Assembly: GCA_023055355.1 (NCBI GenBank)
Contig: JALJCS010000035.1
Coordinates: forward strand, 2,852,001 to 2,916,000
DNA length: 64,000 nucleotides
From: Agelaius tricolor
Lineage: Eukaryota; Chordata; Aves; Passeriformes; Icteridae
Direction: 5' to 3'
The notes below the pieces were generated by a model that worked only from the letters and a program-made list of their open reading frames with translations, was not told where the DNA came from and did not search any database. The first letter of the stretch is position 1; each line of letters opens with the position of its first letter. Positions 1-12,480 of this stretch are shown one piece after another. Made by a program: the position numbers and the translations under genes.

Positions 1-1632
1 ACAAGAAGGTGCTGAAGTCTCTCTCCTTCCTCTGGTCTCTCCTCTTTAACCTCTGAATTACTGAACTGGATGGAAATGTGTGAATCAATTAAACATTGCT
101 GAGAGCTTCAAAGGCTCTAACAAAAGTCAGAGGTGCACACTGAAGTTTCTTAGAGCTTTTCTAACTTTCTTAGAGCTCTTCAAAAATCAAAAGCAAATTA
201 TATTTCTACTTGTATCCAGGGTAGTACTGAGCCCAGTGTCAAGATAAAAAAATCCAAACTGGTGGCAGCTGATGCAGTTCTGCACCTGCAGGCACTGGGT
301 GTTTTCCAGATGTTTGTGTGTACATATATACACATATAGATGTGTCATTTCATGTACACAGCAAATATATATATATATATTTATATGGAGTATATTTACT
401 GGGAAGTTGGGAAAATTTCCCAGTAAATACTGGGGAAATAAGTATTTACAATGTTCTCTTTCAGATAGAATAGGATGAAAGTAGAAGAGAAATAGCAGGA
501 AGTGTTGCAATGCAGGTGATGATTTGGAGGCATTCAATCTGACAGGAGAGAATAATTTCAGTTAGGAACTACTATTATAGAAGGTTTAGACATTGACACT
601 GTGTGTGTCACCTCCCTGATTACTGGTAGTGGTTCTTGCAATATTTTTGGCAATATGCAGAATAATGCCTTTTCCTCCTAAATGCTGTGTGTGTAGAGCA
701 AAAGACAAAAGCACTTATGTGGGTATGTGGCTCTTGTTTACTTTCTCACAGCTCTCTAATTAAATTTTTCTTCTGGCTGTGTTGTGCAGGCAGCAGAACA
801 TCAGAATTACTGGATATGTTTATTCTGCTACAGAAACTTTGGGTTGTTCCAGTAAATTTATTTTCTCCTCAGTTTTACATATTCCAACTGTCGTTTCTGT
901 GATTGTAGCTATGTGGAATCCAAAGCCAGGCCTTGAGGATCTGGCAATTGTACATTCTAATGTCCTTCTCATGTCTCATTCCCACAGGAAGGAGACACCT
1001 CTGCATTTGGGGTCTATTAAATATTGTAGTTGTTCGTGGGACATGGTTTGACTGGGCTGTTAGAGTGAGTGATGGGACAAATGGCCATATTGGCTTTCAC
1101 TGGGCAGCACAAGAAAGTTCTGTATGGATTTTAAAATAGTAATTCATCTTGTAAGTACCCATAGAAGCCTCATTTGGCAGCTCATTGTTTAAATCCTTTA
1201 ATCTTGGGAATTTACCCTTATGTTAGATTTTCAGCAAAGCTCTTCTCCTACAGCTTGTGCTGTTATTTTAATATCATCACAGCTTGAGGTGCCTTGTTCC
1301 ATAATCCTCTATAAAAAGCACTGCTAGCCTCTTGGAAATGCATTTCTGTGCATGGCATTTTTAATTTGAGTTGACTTCTTCAGTTTTGTATTGGGGAAAA
1401 TGATGGAGCCTGGTCTGATTTCCATCACTAAACTGTGGCAGGGAGATGGACAAGCAGAACACCTCAGTGTGCAGGGTTCACAATTGCAGCAAAAATTAAA
1501 GGTGGATTAAGGCAAGATGCATAGCTCCAGGTGAGGAACTTGGGTGTGAGTCCCAGGTCAATCACCTGTGAGAAAATGTGGGAAACTGGAGAAAATGTGG
1601 GAAACTGCCATGGTCAAGGGTACAGAACAATT
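1..1632. other. Non-coding sequence (B3GNTL1 intron or upstream)
   Basis: AT-rich sequence without a recognisable exon. It contains a short (TA)n run near 366-383 and a 19-bp direct duplication (gagaaaatgtgggaaactg, near 1569-1607). Open frames up to 116 codons show no domain. Confidence 0.6.
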
Positions 1633-2490
1633 TCTGTAGAATCATCGAATCCTGGGATGGTTTTGGCTGTAAGGGATCTTAGAACTCATCCAGTTCCACC
1701 CCCTGCCATGGGCAGAGACACCTTCCACTGTGCCAGGCTGCTCAGAGCCCATCCAGGGACACCTTCCATCCACTGTGCCAGGCTGCTCAGAGCCCATCCA
1801 GGGACACCTTCCACCGTCCCAGGTTGCTCAGAGCCCATCCAGGGACACCTTCCACTGTGCCAGGCTGCTCAGAGCCCATCCAGGGACACCTTCCACTGTG
1901 CCAGGCTGCTCAGAGCCCATCCAGGGACACCTTCCACTGTGCCAGGCTGCTCAGAGCCCATCCAGGGACACCTTCCACCATCCCAGGCTGCTCAGAGCCC
2001 CATCCAGGGACACCTTCCTTCCACTGTGCCAGGCTGCTCAGAGCCCATCCAGGGGCACCTTCCATCCACTGTGCCAGGCTGCTCAGAGCCCATCCAGGGA
2101 CACCTTCCACTGTGCCAGGCTGCTCAGAGCCCATCCAGGGACACCTTCCACTGTGCCAGGCTGCTCAGAGCCCCATCCAGGGACACCTTCCACTGTGCCA
2201 GGCTGCTCAGAGCCCATCCAGGGACACCTTCCACTGTGCCAGGCTGCTCAGAGCCCATCCAGGGACACCTTCCACTGTGCCAGGCTGCTCAGAGCCCATC
2301 CAGGGACACCTTCCATCCACTGTGCCAGGCTGCTCAGAGCCCCATCCAGGGACACCTTCCATCCACTGTGCCAGGCTGCTCAGAGCCCATCCAGGGACAC
2401 CTTCCACCATCCCAGGCTGCTCAGAGCCCCATCCAGGTGGCCTTGGACACAGCCAGGGATGGAGGAGCCACCTCTGGCTCTGATGTTTTG
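1633..2490 (-). mobile_element. CR1 LINE 3' fragment, interrupted by a minisatellite
   Basis: The left flank (1633-1730) reads as the reverse complement of a CR1 3' end: gaatcatcgaatcctgggat, then a run with ctcatccagttccacccc and ctgccatgggcagagacacc. The right flank (about 2430-2480) continues the same CR1 with ccttggacacagccagggat. So the element is inserted on the - strand. Between the flanks one CR1 segment has been amplified in tandem. Confidence 0.8.
1720..2437. repeat. 41-bp minisatellite, about 17 copies
   Basis: The unit is about 41 bp, recognisable by ccaggctgctcagagccc and atccagggacaccttcca. Variants carry an extra C (gccccatcc) or an extra cttccatc. Seventeen copies of cagagccc(c)atcc were counted by eye. 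The unit is a piece of the CR1 in which it lies. Because 41 is not a multiple of three and the unit lacks stops, all frames run open for hundreds of codons. Confidence 0.9.
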
Positions 2491-5400
2491 TTGGTGCTGG
2501 AGATTTCTGAGTCTCCAGACACAGCCACAGGCTCATGACTGGAGTGCTTCCTCTGCCTGCTGGTGAGGTGGGTGTGAGGACACTGATTTTCCTGTGACAA
2601 CTTTAAAAGGTTGTCAGATGCAAATGGATCATGTTTTCAGCTGGGAATGGTTGGTGTGGTGCCTAGGCAAAATGTGTGTGCCTTACAGAGATAAGAGAGC
2701 AGATGAAAACACAGTTCAGTCTTGTTGAGTCCACTTGGGGCTTTTCATCTGCTTGAAAATGCTTTGAATGGAGACAAAGACTGGACTTATGCAGGTTTCC
2801 CATTATTAGTTCTAATAGTTTATCTGAATTTTCAGGTGGGTGAAGCTGATTATTTGTTGTTGACAGAAGGACTGTGTAGGGAACTTGTCCTAACAAGCAG
2901 TAATTGTGTGATTAGGAGAGTTTAATAAAGAAGAGGAATTCTGATTCATTCATAGTACTTGGATTGTTGACAGCTAATGTCATTTTCATTGAATGAAATC
3001 TATCAGTGTTGCTTATATTTTCAAGCTATTTGGAAGTGCTGGTATTCTGAAGCATTATTGTTTGCATCTAAGACCAAAGTTAAGACCTGAAGAGATCAGG
3101 AAATATTCCCAAAAAAAATAAAACTTGATTTTAATATCTCGAATTTAGATACTTTGTAGTATGATTAGACTATAGAATTACAGAAACTTTTTTGCTGAGA
3201 AATAATTCACATTTTGAAAAGGGTATTTTGTAATTTCCATCATTATGAACTATTATAATTATTTTCCTAAATGAAACTGGGCAGCACTGATGTATTTATA
3301 GTCACAGATATGTTACCAATGTAACTTGTTTTATTCACACATTGCATTTCTTTGCTTTGGCAAGAGCAGTGCAGGGCCCTAGAAATCATCTATTACTCTG
3401 GAAGGGAACAATACAAAATATAACTTGTATTATACAAAATTTCTTTTCCAAGCAAAAGTTTTCTAAGATAAAAATTGTGATCACTTTCAGCTTATAACTG
3501 TTAAGGTAAATAATGTAGATTTCATAAGGAAAAAATAAACCATTACTAAAATAGAAATGTAACCAATACAGATGTGGTTATTACTCCAGGATCTTTACCA
3601 TTTATATGTTTATAGCTATGTAGGACCATTCTTTGTCTATTTAAAAATAATCTTCTGATCCAGATAATAAAATTATGAATCTCTAATTGTACCCTCTGCC
3701 TCCACATTAGATAAAATTAAGGTAATTAGTTTTTTACTGGGGTCTATTTCTTGGTCAGGCGTAGAAATTAACTGTCAAAATCGAGCACTTCCATTTTGAC
3801 AGGAAACAGTTTTCTTCTAATGAAACATAATTTATGCTATAAATACATGCTGAATCAGGCATTGTAATGCAGATGACCTAGTGGCCCTGTATGATTTCTG
3901 AAGCTTGGCCTTGAATACAAGTTCTTACTTAAAAAAGGGAGGGAAGAAGGGCAAACTGGGGAGAAATTCCCACAGCTCAAAATATTTCTAAAGCTGCCTA
4001 ACAAAGCAGCTTTAACTCTCTGTATAAAGCTTTCTCTAAGCAACTTGGTGGGTCTGGCATAAGTATCAACTTTGAACAAGATTTTCATTTCTAATCTCTT
4101 TTCCTGTCTCAATACTGAATTATGTTCAGAGTTTTCAGATCATGCTTGCCACAGTGGGACAGGGGGAATTTGCCAAAGCCACAGGGAGAACTCTGCATTG
4201 ATTACTGAGAGCAGGCAGATTTCTGACCTGCTGGAATTGCACTGGAACCACTCGTGGCAGTGGCTCCTAAGAGCAATAAAATATCTACCTCATCTCTTGA
4301 AGTGATGCTCTATTTGAAGTATTCTCTTTTTAGGTCCTATTCTTGTATCACAAACTTCTGCCATAGGTTAGGAAATACGTGGGGGATGCAAACAGTGCAA
4401 ACAAAAAGTGGGATTTTGGAACGTGAGGTGGGCACTTTTATTGTTGACTTTTTCTGTCATCAGCATATTCCTGAAGCATTTATTATGATTTTTTAAAAAA
4501 GCACCTGTCTGATTGGTATTCAAATATTTGTAATATTCTGCAAAGTGAAAACACTCATGGCCACTGGATCTTAAGATTCAAAGTCTTTTGATGTCAGCTG
4601 GGAACAGAACTTCAGCAGTTGGGTCTTGTTGCTGCAGGTATTTTCCTATCCAAAAACACAGAGGTCTCATGGGCAGCCTGACATCCCTGAAATGGGTCCA
4701 TTTGGCTGTGGGATGTTTGTTGGATAATCACAATTAGTTTGTTAGGTAATCACAATTAATCACAATATGTGCACAGTAAGTTAAGCACAAGGTGATGTCT
4801 CCTCCTGCATGTTTGTTTCAGTGGTAACTCAAATGATCTGAAGGACCAAATGGTTTCTCCACTGCAAAAAAATGCAGTTTTCTTGTCCAGGTTTTAAGGA
4901 GATTGGAGAAAATGAGCCCAGGACAAGTTTTACAGGGAAAATTCAAACAATGAAGTGAATGCACATCCAGAAATCAGCTTTTGGTGGTGTAAAAGACATT
5001 TTCAGCAGCTTTGTGAGTGCACTTTGCTTTCAGGCTGTTGGAACTGTCTGAATTGTACAGGTGGTTATTTCCCTCACTCTGTTCTGATTCCTAGTTGAGA
5101 CTTTCATTGGCTTCTTTGTGTAGTTCATTTAACAAGTTTATCCCTCATCAACAAGATTGTGGCTCCTACTCCAAGTGTCACTGCCCAGGAGCTTTTTACA
5201 AAACATATATGATTAAACACAACTAACTAAGTCATTAACTTAACTCAAAACATAAACATTTACTTTCTTAGAAGTGCAAGACAAGAAGTGATGGGGGCCT
5301 TTTTCCCCATCAGGATTTTTCTGTGTACCTCTGCAGTCATGTGCAAGTATCAGCTCTTGAAAAGACCTGGAAAAAAAGCATCAGTATTGGAAATGAATGA

Positions 5401-7929
5401 TAAAAACTGTCAGCTTTTCTGTGTGTCTTTCTTTAAAGTATTAGGTCCTGATCACTGGGAAAGCCTGGTTAAGCTGCTGAGTGAGATCAAAAAGAAGAAT
5501 AAACTACAGTTCAATTTAGTGCTGCCTGAGATTTATGGATCCTGTGCTGCTCATGTCTGGTTTTTAACCTGTAACTCTAGAATTTGGCAGGCTCTTTTCT
5601 CCTTAGAGGTCTGCTTGCTGTCTGGTGAAACATCATTTGGGCAGCAATAAAGCCAATGTAGCAAGGACAAGTGCAATTTTCCCAGCTTATTTTCTTTTCT
5701 ATACAGAGTGATAAAATGCAGTAAATCCCAGTAAATAAAGTATTACATGCAAAAAGGGATATTTGAAGGGGTGTTGTTGTGGGTGTCCTCTCTGCAGAAT
5801 TAATGTGTAGGATTTTTCTTCCTGTGGGAAGAGAACTGGTTCAGTCCAGCGTGTTCTGTGGGTAAGGCTCTTGTTACAGAGATGTTCTAACAGCAGTAAG
5901 GGCTGTGTTTGGGGCTCAGCTTGGTGCACAGCTGGTCTGGATGAAATAATTGACAGCTCTGTAGCCCCGTTGTTTCTTTGCTGTTTCCTGGAAGAGACAG
6001 ATTGGGTTCACCAGCTTAATCCCCAAGCATGTGGTCCATATTCAAATACGAAATGAGGCGGAACTGTGAACAAGCTTTCTGTTTGGTTGGATTTATTTTG
6101 GTATATTAAAATCTATATTCTGTGCAAGTGCATCCCCTGGCACCTCTTCCTAAGCAGCAGCTACTGTGACCCTGATTTCAGACCAGTGTCCCAGTTCCTT
6201 CAGCCAGGGGAGGGGGGGATTCCAGGCTGGCCCTTAACCTTGGAGCAGATTCCATTGACAGGCAATGTTTATTGAAAGTCAAATAGAAACCTTAGTCCTC
6301 TGTGATTTCTGCTTTCTGTGACACCAAAAAAGAGCAAATGTTAACGGCAAGAAGTAATTTTTGATTAATGATTGAAATTATTCTCTTCATCTTCCATGTA
6401 TTGGGTGAAATCTGTAAAGGAGATTTTTGATATATTCTAATAGCCTCTACAGCTGGACAAAGAGTGAGAAAATATATTTACAGGTTTCTATTTGATGTAG
6501 CCTAATTTAGGATGGATTTAGGAAATTCATCAGTTAAACAGTGTAGATTAAATTTAAAACAAATCCACATGTTTCAGTCTGTAAGTGGAGACATTTATAA
6601 AATAAATTGGTGTATCATGTTACTTTTGTTTTCTTTAAAATGACTTCATGTGAATTAGACTTGAGTGTGGAGTTATGTGTTAGAACATGTTGAAAGGTAT
6701 TAGCCATACACACAGCATCACCTCCTTTGGGTTGTGTAGATGGGCAAAATTTGGGGTGTTCTGAGCTGTTGCTGTGGTGGGATAAGCTGATGAAAGCAAC
6801 AGATATTTCTTGTCATTATCTAGTTTCTTTATCCATGCAAAATCTGGATTTTTTTCTACTTAAAGCATCAAAGGAAGCAAAGCCAAGCAATTGCTTTTCT
6901 TGCTGTCCCCAGCCTTGTAGATTTTTCAGTCTTATCTACAGTTTTTGGGTCCTGCCCAAAGGCCTTTCACAGAGTGCTTTAATTTCCACCACCTTCCCCC
7001 CTGCTCCATTTCCCTCCCTCTCTCTCTTCATTTTGCTTCAGGTATCTGTTCCATACTGAAGTTTCAATTTAATTTGGTTTTGCTGGATAAGGTCAATAGC
7101 TGCAGTTGTCATCTTGAGGAGATTTTGGACACCTCAGCAGTGTCTGGGCATTTTTGGTGTGGGGCATCTGCAGAGGAGGCTGAGGGCATATCCAGCAGAG
7201 CTGAATTTTAGTCTTCTTTTATCTTTGACTTTTTCTTTTGTAATCCTACTTGTGATTATTTTTCTTATCTTCCCAGAGGACACTGATGTTTTACCTTTTC
7301 AAACACAAAAAGCAAAATTTATGTTCTGTTACCCAGTGATGCTCTTTGATCAGAAGATTGTGTTAACAATTTCTCTTAATTTTCAGACCAGGAGAGAAAT
7401 GCCCAAGGGTGACATAAATAATCTGGGAGTTTCAAGAGCCTTTCTTTTTAAGTATTTTCTCCCTACAGTATAGAAACTTGTGATCTGTCATCAGAATGTG
7501 AGTTATTTAATGGAGTTTTTTAGCACACTGTTGTGTCTTTTGCTGAATTTAGGGGGAAGCTGTTTACTCCTCTTAACTGAGGACAGAATGTGTAGTCATG
7601 CTTTTCTTCACTGCCATTAGCTGCTAACAAAATACCTTCAAAGATTTGCAAGCACTCAGAACCAGAGCAGCATTGCCCTTTGGTTCAGAAGTTTTTTCAT
7701 GTACGAATCAAGGTGCTGGGTCTGGCCGGGCTGCAGTTCCCTCTCCTCACTGTTCTGCTCTGATATCTGGGCTGGTTTGGGCACCACAGCAGGGATTTGG
7801 CCCGGTCTGGGCAGGGATCCCAAATTCCTGCAGGGCTGGGAGGGGACATGGCCAGGACACCCAGCCTTGGCTGAGCCCAGGGATGCTCCTGCAGTGTGGT
7901 GGCGCCTTCAGGGACAACTCCCTGGAAGG
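2491..7929. other. Non-coding sequence
   Basis: Long AT-rich stretch with no exon I can recognise on either strand. Open frames up to 120 codons (for example 5288-5650) have no domain and no good splice context. Degenerate GC-richer sequence begins at about 7690 and may be old CR1 sequence leading into the next element. Confidence 0.55.
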
Positions 7930-8222
7930 TGCCTGTGCTCAGCTGGGGCTGGGCTCTGTCTCCAGCAGCACTGACACAACCAGAGCACACAGCCTCGAGC
8001 TGCACCAAGGGAAATACAGGCTGGATAGCAGGGAAAAGTGTTTTACAGAAAGGGTGATAAAGTTCTGGAATGGCTGCCCAGGGAGGTGGTAGAGTCCCCA
8101 TCCCTGGGTGTGTTTAACAAAGCCTGGATGTGGCACTGGGGGCCAGGGTTTGGGTGAGGGGTTGGGGCTGGGTTGGACTCGATGATCTTTGAGGTCTCTT
8201 CCAACCCAGTGATTCTGTGATA
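7930..8222 (+). mobile_element. CR1 LINE 3' end
   Basis: It contains classic CR1 3'-end text on the + strand: ggaatggctgcccagggagg, ccatccctgggtgtgttt, gttggactcgatgatctt, tcttccaacccagtgattct, ending in gattctgtgat. The body upstream of about 7960 is diverged, so the 5' limit is approximate. It is a 5'-truncated, non-coding copy. Confidence 0.9.
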
Positions 8223-10165
8223 AAAGCCAGAGGAAAGAAAGGGGACATTGGTTATTAAGGCATTTGCAGCTTCTCTGTGTACTGAGGCCCCAGGAAGCAG
8301 CCAAACATTCCCTGCTACTGGGAAATGGAGAATAAATAATCTTTTTTTTCTATTTTTTAATTTGCTTCCATGCTCAGCCTTCTCTTTTTGTTTTTATTAA
8401 ACTGCCTTTATCTTGACCCATGAGTTTTCATCTTGTTTTCTCCCCCATCCTGCTGAGGAGGGAGGTGAGAGTGGCTTGGTGGCCACCAGGGTCAGTTTTG
8501 CACGAGGGCTGCACAGCCTTGGAGCTGTGGGATGGGGGCCAGTGGCTTTCAGGACAATTCCTGCTGTTTATGAAAAGCAGCAAAAATGGCAAAGTAATGC
8601 TTTGCTCCAGCTGTTGCAAATGAATTACAGCCCAGGCCCACACAGTAGCAGAGGATGCATTTCTACATTTCCACAATTACTGTAAAGCTGTGGGGTCCAT
8701 TTGCTGTCTGAGGGCTCATCCAGGAGCTGGGAAACATTAACTGGATTGGTTGAGACTGGTTTTAAAACTGCATGCTCGGGAATAGCTTCAAAAATACAGC
8801 ATAAATGTTTTCACTCCTGCTTTAGAAAGCCTTGCTTTCCTGGTTTTGTCCAGGGAATGGTTTATTCTGGCTAAATGGAAATGTTTGGAACATGAAGGAC
8901 ATTCCTGACAAGATTATGTTTTTTAATATGCAATGGATTTGGATTGGAAATTCTTTTGCTGTTTGATGTGTTGATGTTTAGAATCGTGGTTGGATTTGTG
9001 AAGCAGCTGCAGTGCTGAGGGTATCCTGAGTTTGCAGCTGGCTAATGAGAGATGATGTTGAATTGGACAATACCAATTACTGACCTTATTAGTCTTAGCA
9101 ATAGTTAAGTCTGTCTTAGAAAGAAAAGAAATTATCTAGAACAATATAGAATGACAAGGCTATTGTGACAACAGGTGATAAGACTGAAAAAATGAGTGAA
9201 ACACTAAGCTTGTCAAAAATATGCATTGTTTGATTCAAAAAGAACATTGACCCAGACATATTTACCAAAAATGAAAGGAATGAAATATGCTTGAAAAGCA
9301 AATTTTTGTATCAGTGTTCATCACTGAAAAACTTCATTTGAGATTTAAAAGGTGGTTCCCTCTGCTAAAACACTGCAGTGTAAAAAAAACTTGTCTCTAT
9401 GTACCCATTCTGCTTTCATAGCACTTCTGATTTATACACAGTTTAATGCAGTAAACATTGAGTTTTTTCTAAACTACTACCAAAGCTGGAGTAATTTGCA
9501 ATTTCTGTGAAGTGCCATGATTACCAAAAGCATGGGTTTGGGGGGAAAGCTTGCTGGTTTTAACTTGAATAAGCTGGTTTAAATCACTGATAGCTCTCCT
9601 GAGAATGCTCTGTGTAGCTCCACAGACAAACTAACACCTTAAGGCACAAACGTTTTTATTTAAACTAGAATTTTGTTAACTAATTCCATTGCAGTGCAGC
9701 TTGTATTAGTGTACTCCTGCCAGAAATACTTAGATCATGACACTGATCTTAAAAGTTTCCCTTCATTTATTTACTTCAATTCGTGTGAAGAGGTGAGAGG
9801 TCTCAGGGTGCAGCAGAAATGAGAGAGTCCAGGGGTGGTGGTTGTTGCCCAGCAAATGCTGTGTGTCCTTCTGAATGTTTGACTGTTAGACTGAACAATA
9901 TTTAAACAGAATTCAAAGCCCAGAACAGCTGTGACAGCAGAGGAAGTTTTGAGTCTTGTCCATTATTTTTTCTTTTATTCTTTTTTTCTTTTCTCGAAGA
10001 CCTTGTTATATCCTTTTCCTTTTTCTTCAAGGGATCACTGGTTTGTTTGGTGTTACCTGAAGGAAAGCCTCAGGAATTTGACTGTGGGTGTCATGAGAGG
10101 CAAACTGCTCCCAGTGCCACCTCACCCATGGTGCCACTGCTGTGGGAGCAGGGAACATCAGGCTT
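8223..10165. other. Non-coding sequence
   Basis: No exon or repeat family recognised. Mostly AT-rich, with a T-rich run near 8340-8360. Confidence 0.5.
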
Positions 10166-10332
10166 AGCCTGTTTTTCAATAGCCTTATCATTCTCCATCT
10201 ATTTTTTCCTTTAAAAAATCTGCTTTTTTTCCTCCTTCCAGTCTCAAAACAATTTTTCTGGGGGAGAATAACACATGTCCATGTGTGCAAAATTGCTGTT
10301 CATAAATGTCTCAACCTGGCTAAATATTTGAA
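10166..10332 (+). repeat. Interspersed or duplicated ~165-bp block, copy 1
   Basis: About 85-90% similar by eye to 12311-12480. Shared landmarks are cctgtttttcaa, ttttttcctttaaaaaa, ctcaaaacaatttttctggg, agaataacacatg and aatgtctcaacctggctaaa. The two copies lie in the same orientation 2.15 kb apart. The family is not known to me. Confidence 0.85.
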
Positions 10333-12000
10333 CGTGGTTTGGGATGTCCAGTGGGGCCCAGTGGAATTAACAGGGATGAGCCAAGGGAGAGGATGTGCAG
10401 AAATGTATCCAGGCTGAAAGCTTGCAAGTTGGAAACTTTACAACTTGGAAACTGAGAATAAGCCCAGCCTGTCACTGAAATATCCAAAGTAATACGATGA
10501 GGCTGAGTAAAACTTGTCCAATCATCTTTTGGTGGTGACAAAATAAAAGTGTCTGTTATTTTTTGACCAGGCTTCCCAAAGTGGTGGTCAATCCTCTGAG
10601 TCTGTCAGTGTTGAAGAGACATTTGGACAGTGCCCCCAAAACCATGTTTTAACTTGGTCAGCCCTGAAGTTCTCAGGCAGTGGAGGATCATTGTAGGTCT
10701 GCTCCAGCTGAAGCTGTGTATTTATTCTATTTTGCTCAGTGTGTATAAAAATGGGATTTTTTAAATTGCAGTTGTGCAATTAAAAAAATTTATAATATTT
10801 AAATATTATAAATATTTAAAATATTTATACTTCCTTAAAAATGTTCAGGTATGGTCTTGATGTCCAAATGATTTGGGCTTTGGGCAGGCCACTGCAGCAG
10901 AAATGTTTCTGTTCTGGGTATATATTATAATATATATAGTATTATATAATATTGACAATGAGCTTTATCCCAGTGATGAATTAATGTTGCTGACTCCCTG
11001 ATGTGGCTTGGGGGGACACCTAATGCACCTGCTCCCCTCCCAGAGCCCCTCTGCCTGCCTGCAGGGATCCTCTGGGTGCAGCAGAGCTCTAGGATGGATC
11101 AGAAATACAAATATCCCATCAGTTGTGCACTGGATGCAGCAGTTCCACTGAAGACAGTGAATGTGGTCCAGTGTTTCACTGATATAAGCAGAAACAGAAC
11201 CATCTCCCATTGAATTCAAACACTGTCCAGCTGCTTGGTAACACTTGGTAATTTTACATTTTGCAGACACTGTATGTAAACCTGGGCTATGTCTCTCCTA
11301 AGTGGCAGCTGCTATAAACACAGCACCGTGGCACAGTATGAAACATGTGAGAAGTTCCCCTTGGAAGTGAAGGGAAGAGGTTTCTATAAACAGCCCAATT
11401 CACATTCAAGTGCTTGAAGTGTCTCACTTGCTGCAGTGCTGAGATCTTGGCACTCCTGGTGCAGGGAAGCACCCAAAGGGTGTGGAGGGACCATGGAAGT
11501 TCTTCCCTCTGTTCCTCTGAAATCCAAGGGGGGTTCTCATCAGCCTGAGGGTATTTTATCTCTCACCTCCATGGCAGCTGTACAGCACCAACAGCAGCAA
11601 AAATCAAAGCCATGTTCTCTAAATCCACCTAAAATTAAGTTTTCTTGTGTTTCACTGAAGCAGGAAAACAAATTGAAATTTTGGCTGAGCAGGATAACTT
11701 TTCATGAGCATTAAAGTGGCAATGTTTCCTCTTCATTTGCATTAGCAAGAAGGACTTGCCAGGCAGTATTTTGTATTTTTTCTCTTTAGGAAATGGTGTT
11801 GGTGAGTTTGGAGGTTTGAGACCGGAGCTGGAATTCCTCCTCTGTGCTGATTCCTCAGTGACCATCCATACACTGACACAGACAGGCTTTCAAATGAATG
11901 CCAGTGGGTGTCATTTTTTACAGTTTTAGTTGAATTTACAAGTCCTGAGGGTATTGAACCTCTTTAGTTTTATCATCTTTTGGCAGTATTTAAGGTTGTC
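10333..12000. other. Non-coding sequence with AT-rich runs
   Basis: It contains AT-rich palindromic runs at about 10785-10830 (aatatttaaatattataaat) and 10915-10955 (tatattataatatatatag). No exon recognised. Confidence 0.5.
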
Positions 12001-12001
12001 T

Positions 12002-12137
12002 TATGTTTGGTGGGGTTTTTTTTGTGTGTGGAGTTTTGTTATTGTTGTTTTGTTTGTTGGTGGGGTTATTGTGGGTTGGTTGGTTGGTTTGTTTGGGGTT
12101 TTTTTGTTGTTGGTTTGGTTTGGTTTGGTTTTTTTTC
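12002..12137 (+). repeat. T/G-rich low-complexity tract
   Basis: Irregular runs of ttttg, ggttggttggtt and ttggtttggtttggtttt. On the opposite strand it is an A/C-rich tract. It explains the 106-codon valine/phenylalanine-rich open frame here, which is not a gene. Confidence 0.85.
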
Positions 12138-12310
12138 AAGATGATGTTTTTATCATGATATTGGCTGTGTGGCTAAAATGCTTCAGCCAGTTTTGGGAGA
12201 TCACAGCTTGCTGCTCCTCTCCTGAATTCAAATTAGAAGAGGTGACTTGATGCTAGTGGATGTGATGTGAGTAACCATCACCACATAAATATCTGTCTTT
12301 TATAGATGAA

Positions 12311-12480
12311 TTACCCTGTTTTTCAAGAGGTTCATTGTTTTTCATCCATTTTTTCCTTTAAAAAAAACTGCTTTTTTTCTCCTTGCAATCTCAAAACAAT
12401 TTTTCTGGGGCAGAATAACACATGTGCATGTGTGCAAAATTCCTGCTCATCAATGTCTCAACCTGGCTAAATATTTGAAC
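12311..12480 (+). repeat. Interspersed or duplicated ~165-bp block, copy 2
   Basis: Second copy of the block at 10166-10332, same orientation. Similarity stops after aaatatttgaac in both copies, which marks a clear right boundary; the left part is more diverged. Confidence 0.85.

Noticed and set aside
1720..2437. CRISPR-like array
   Set aside because: Repeats are contiguous, with no unique spacers, and the genome is vertebrate. The same applies to the arrays at 43.1 and 57.0 kb.
1531..2566. Open frames of 219-335 codons on the + strand and smaller ones on the - strand
   Set aside because: They are readings of the 41-bp CR1-derived minisatellite in several frames at once, with no domain and no splice context.
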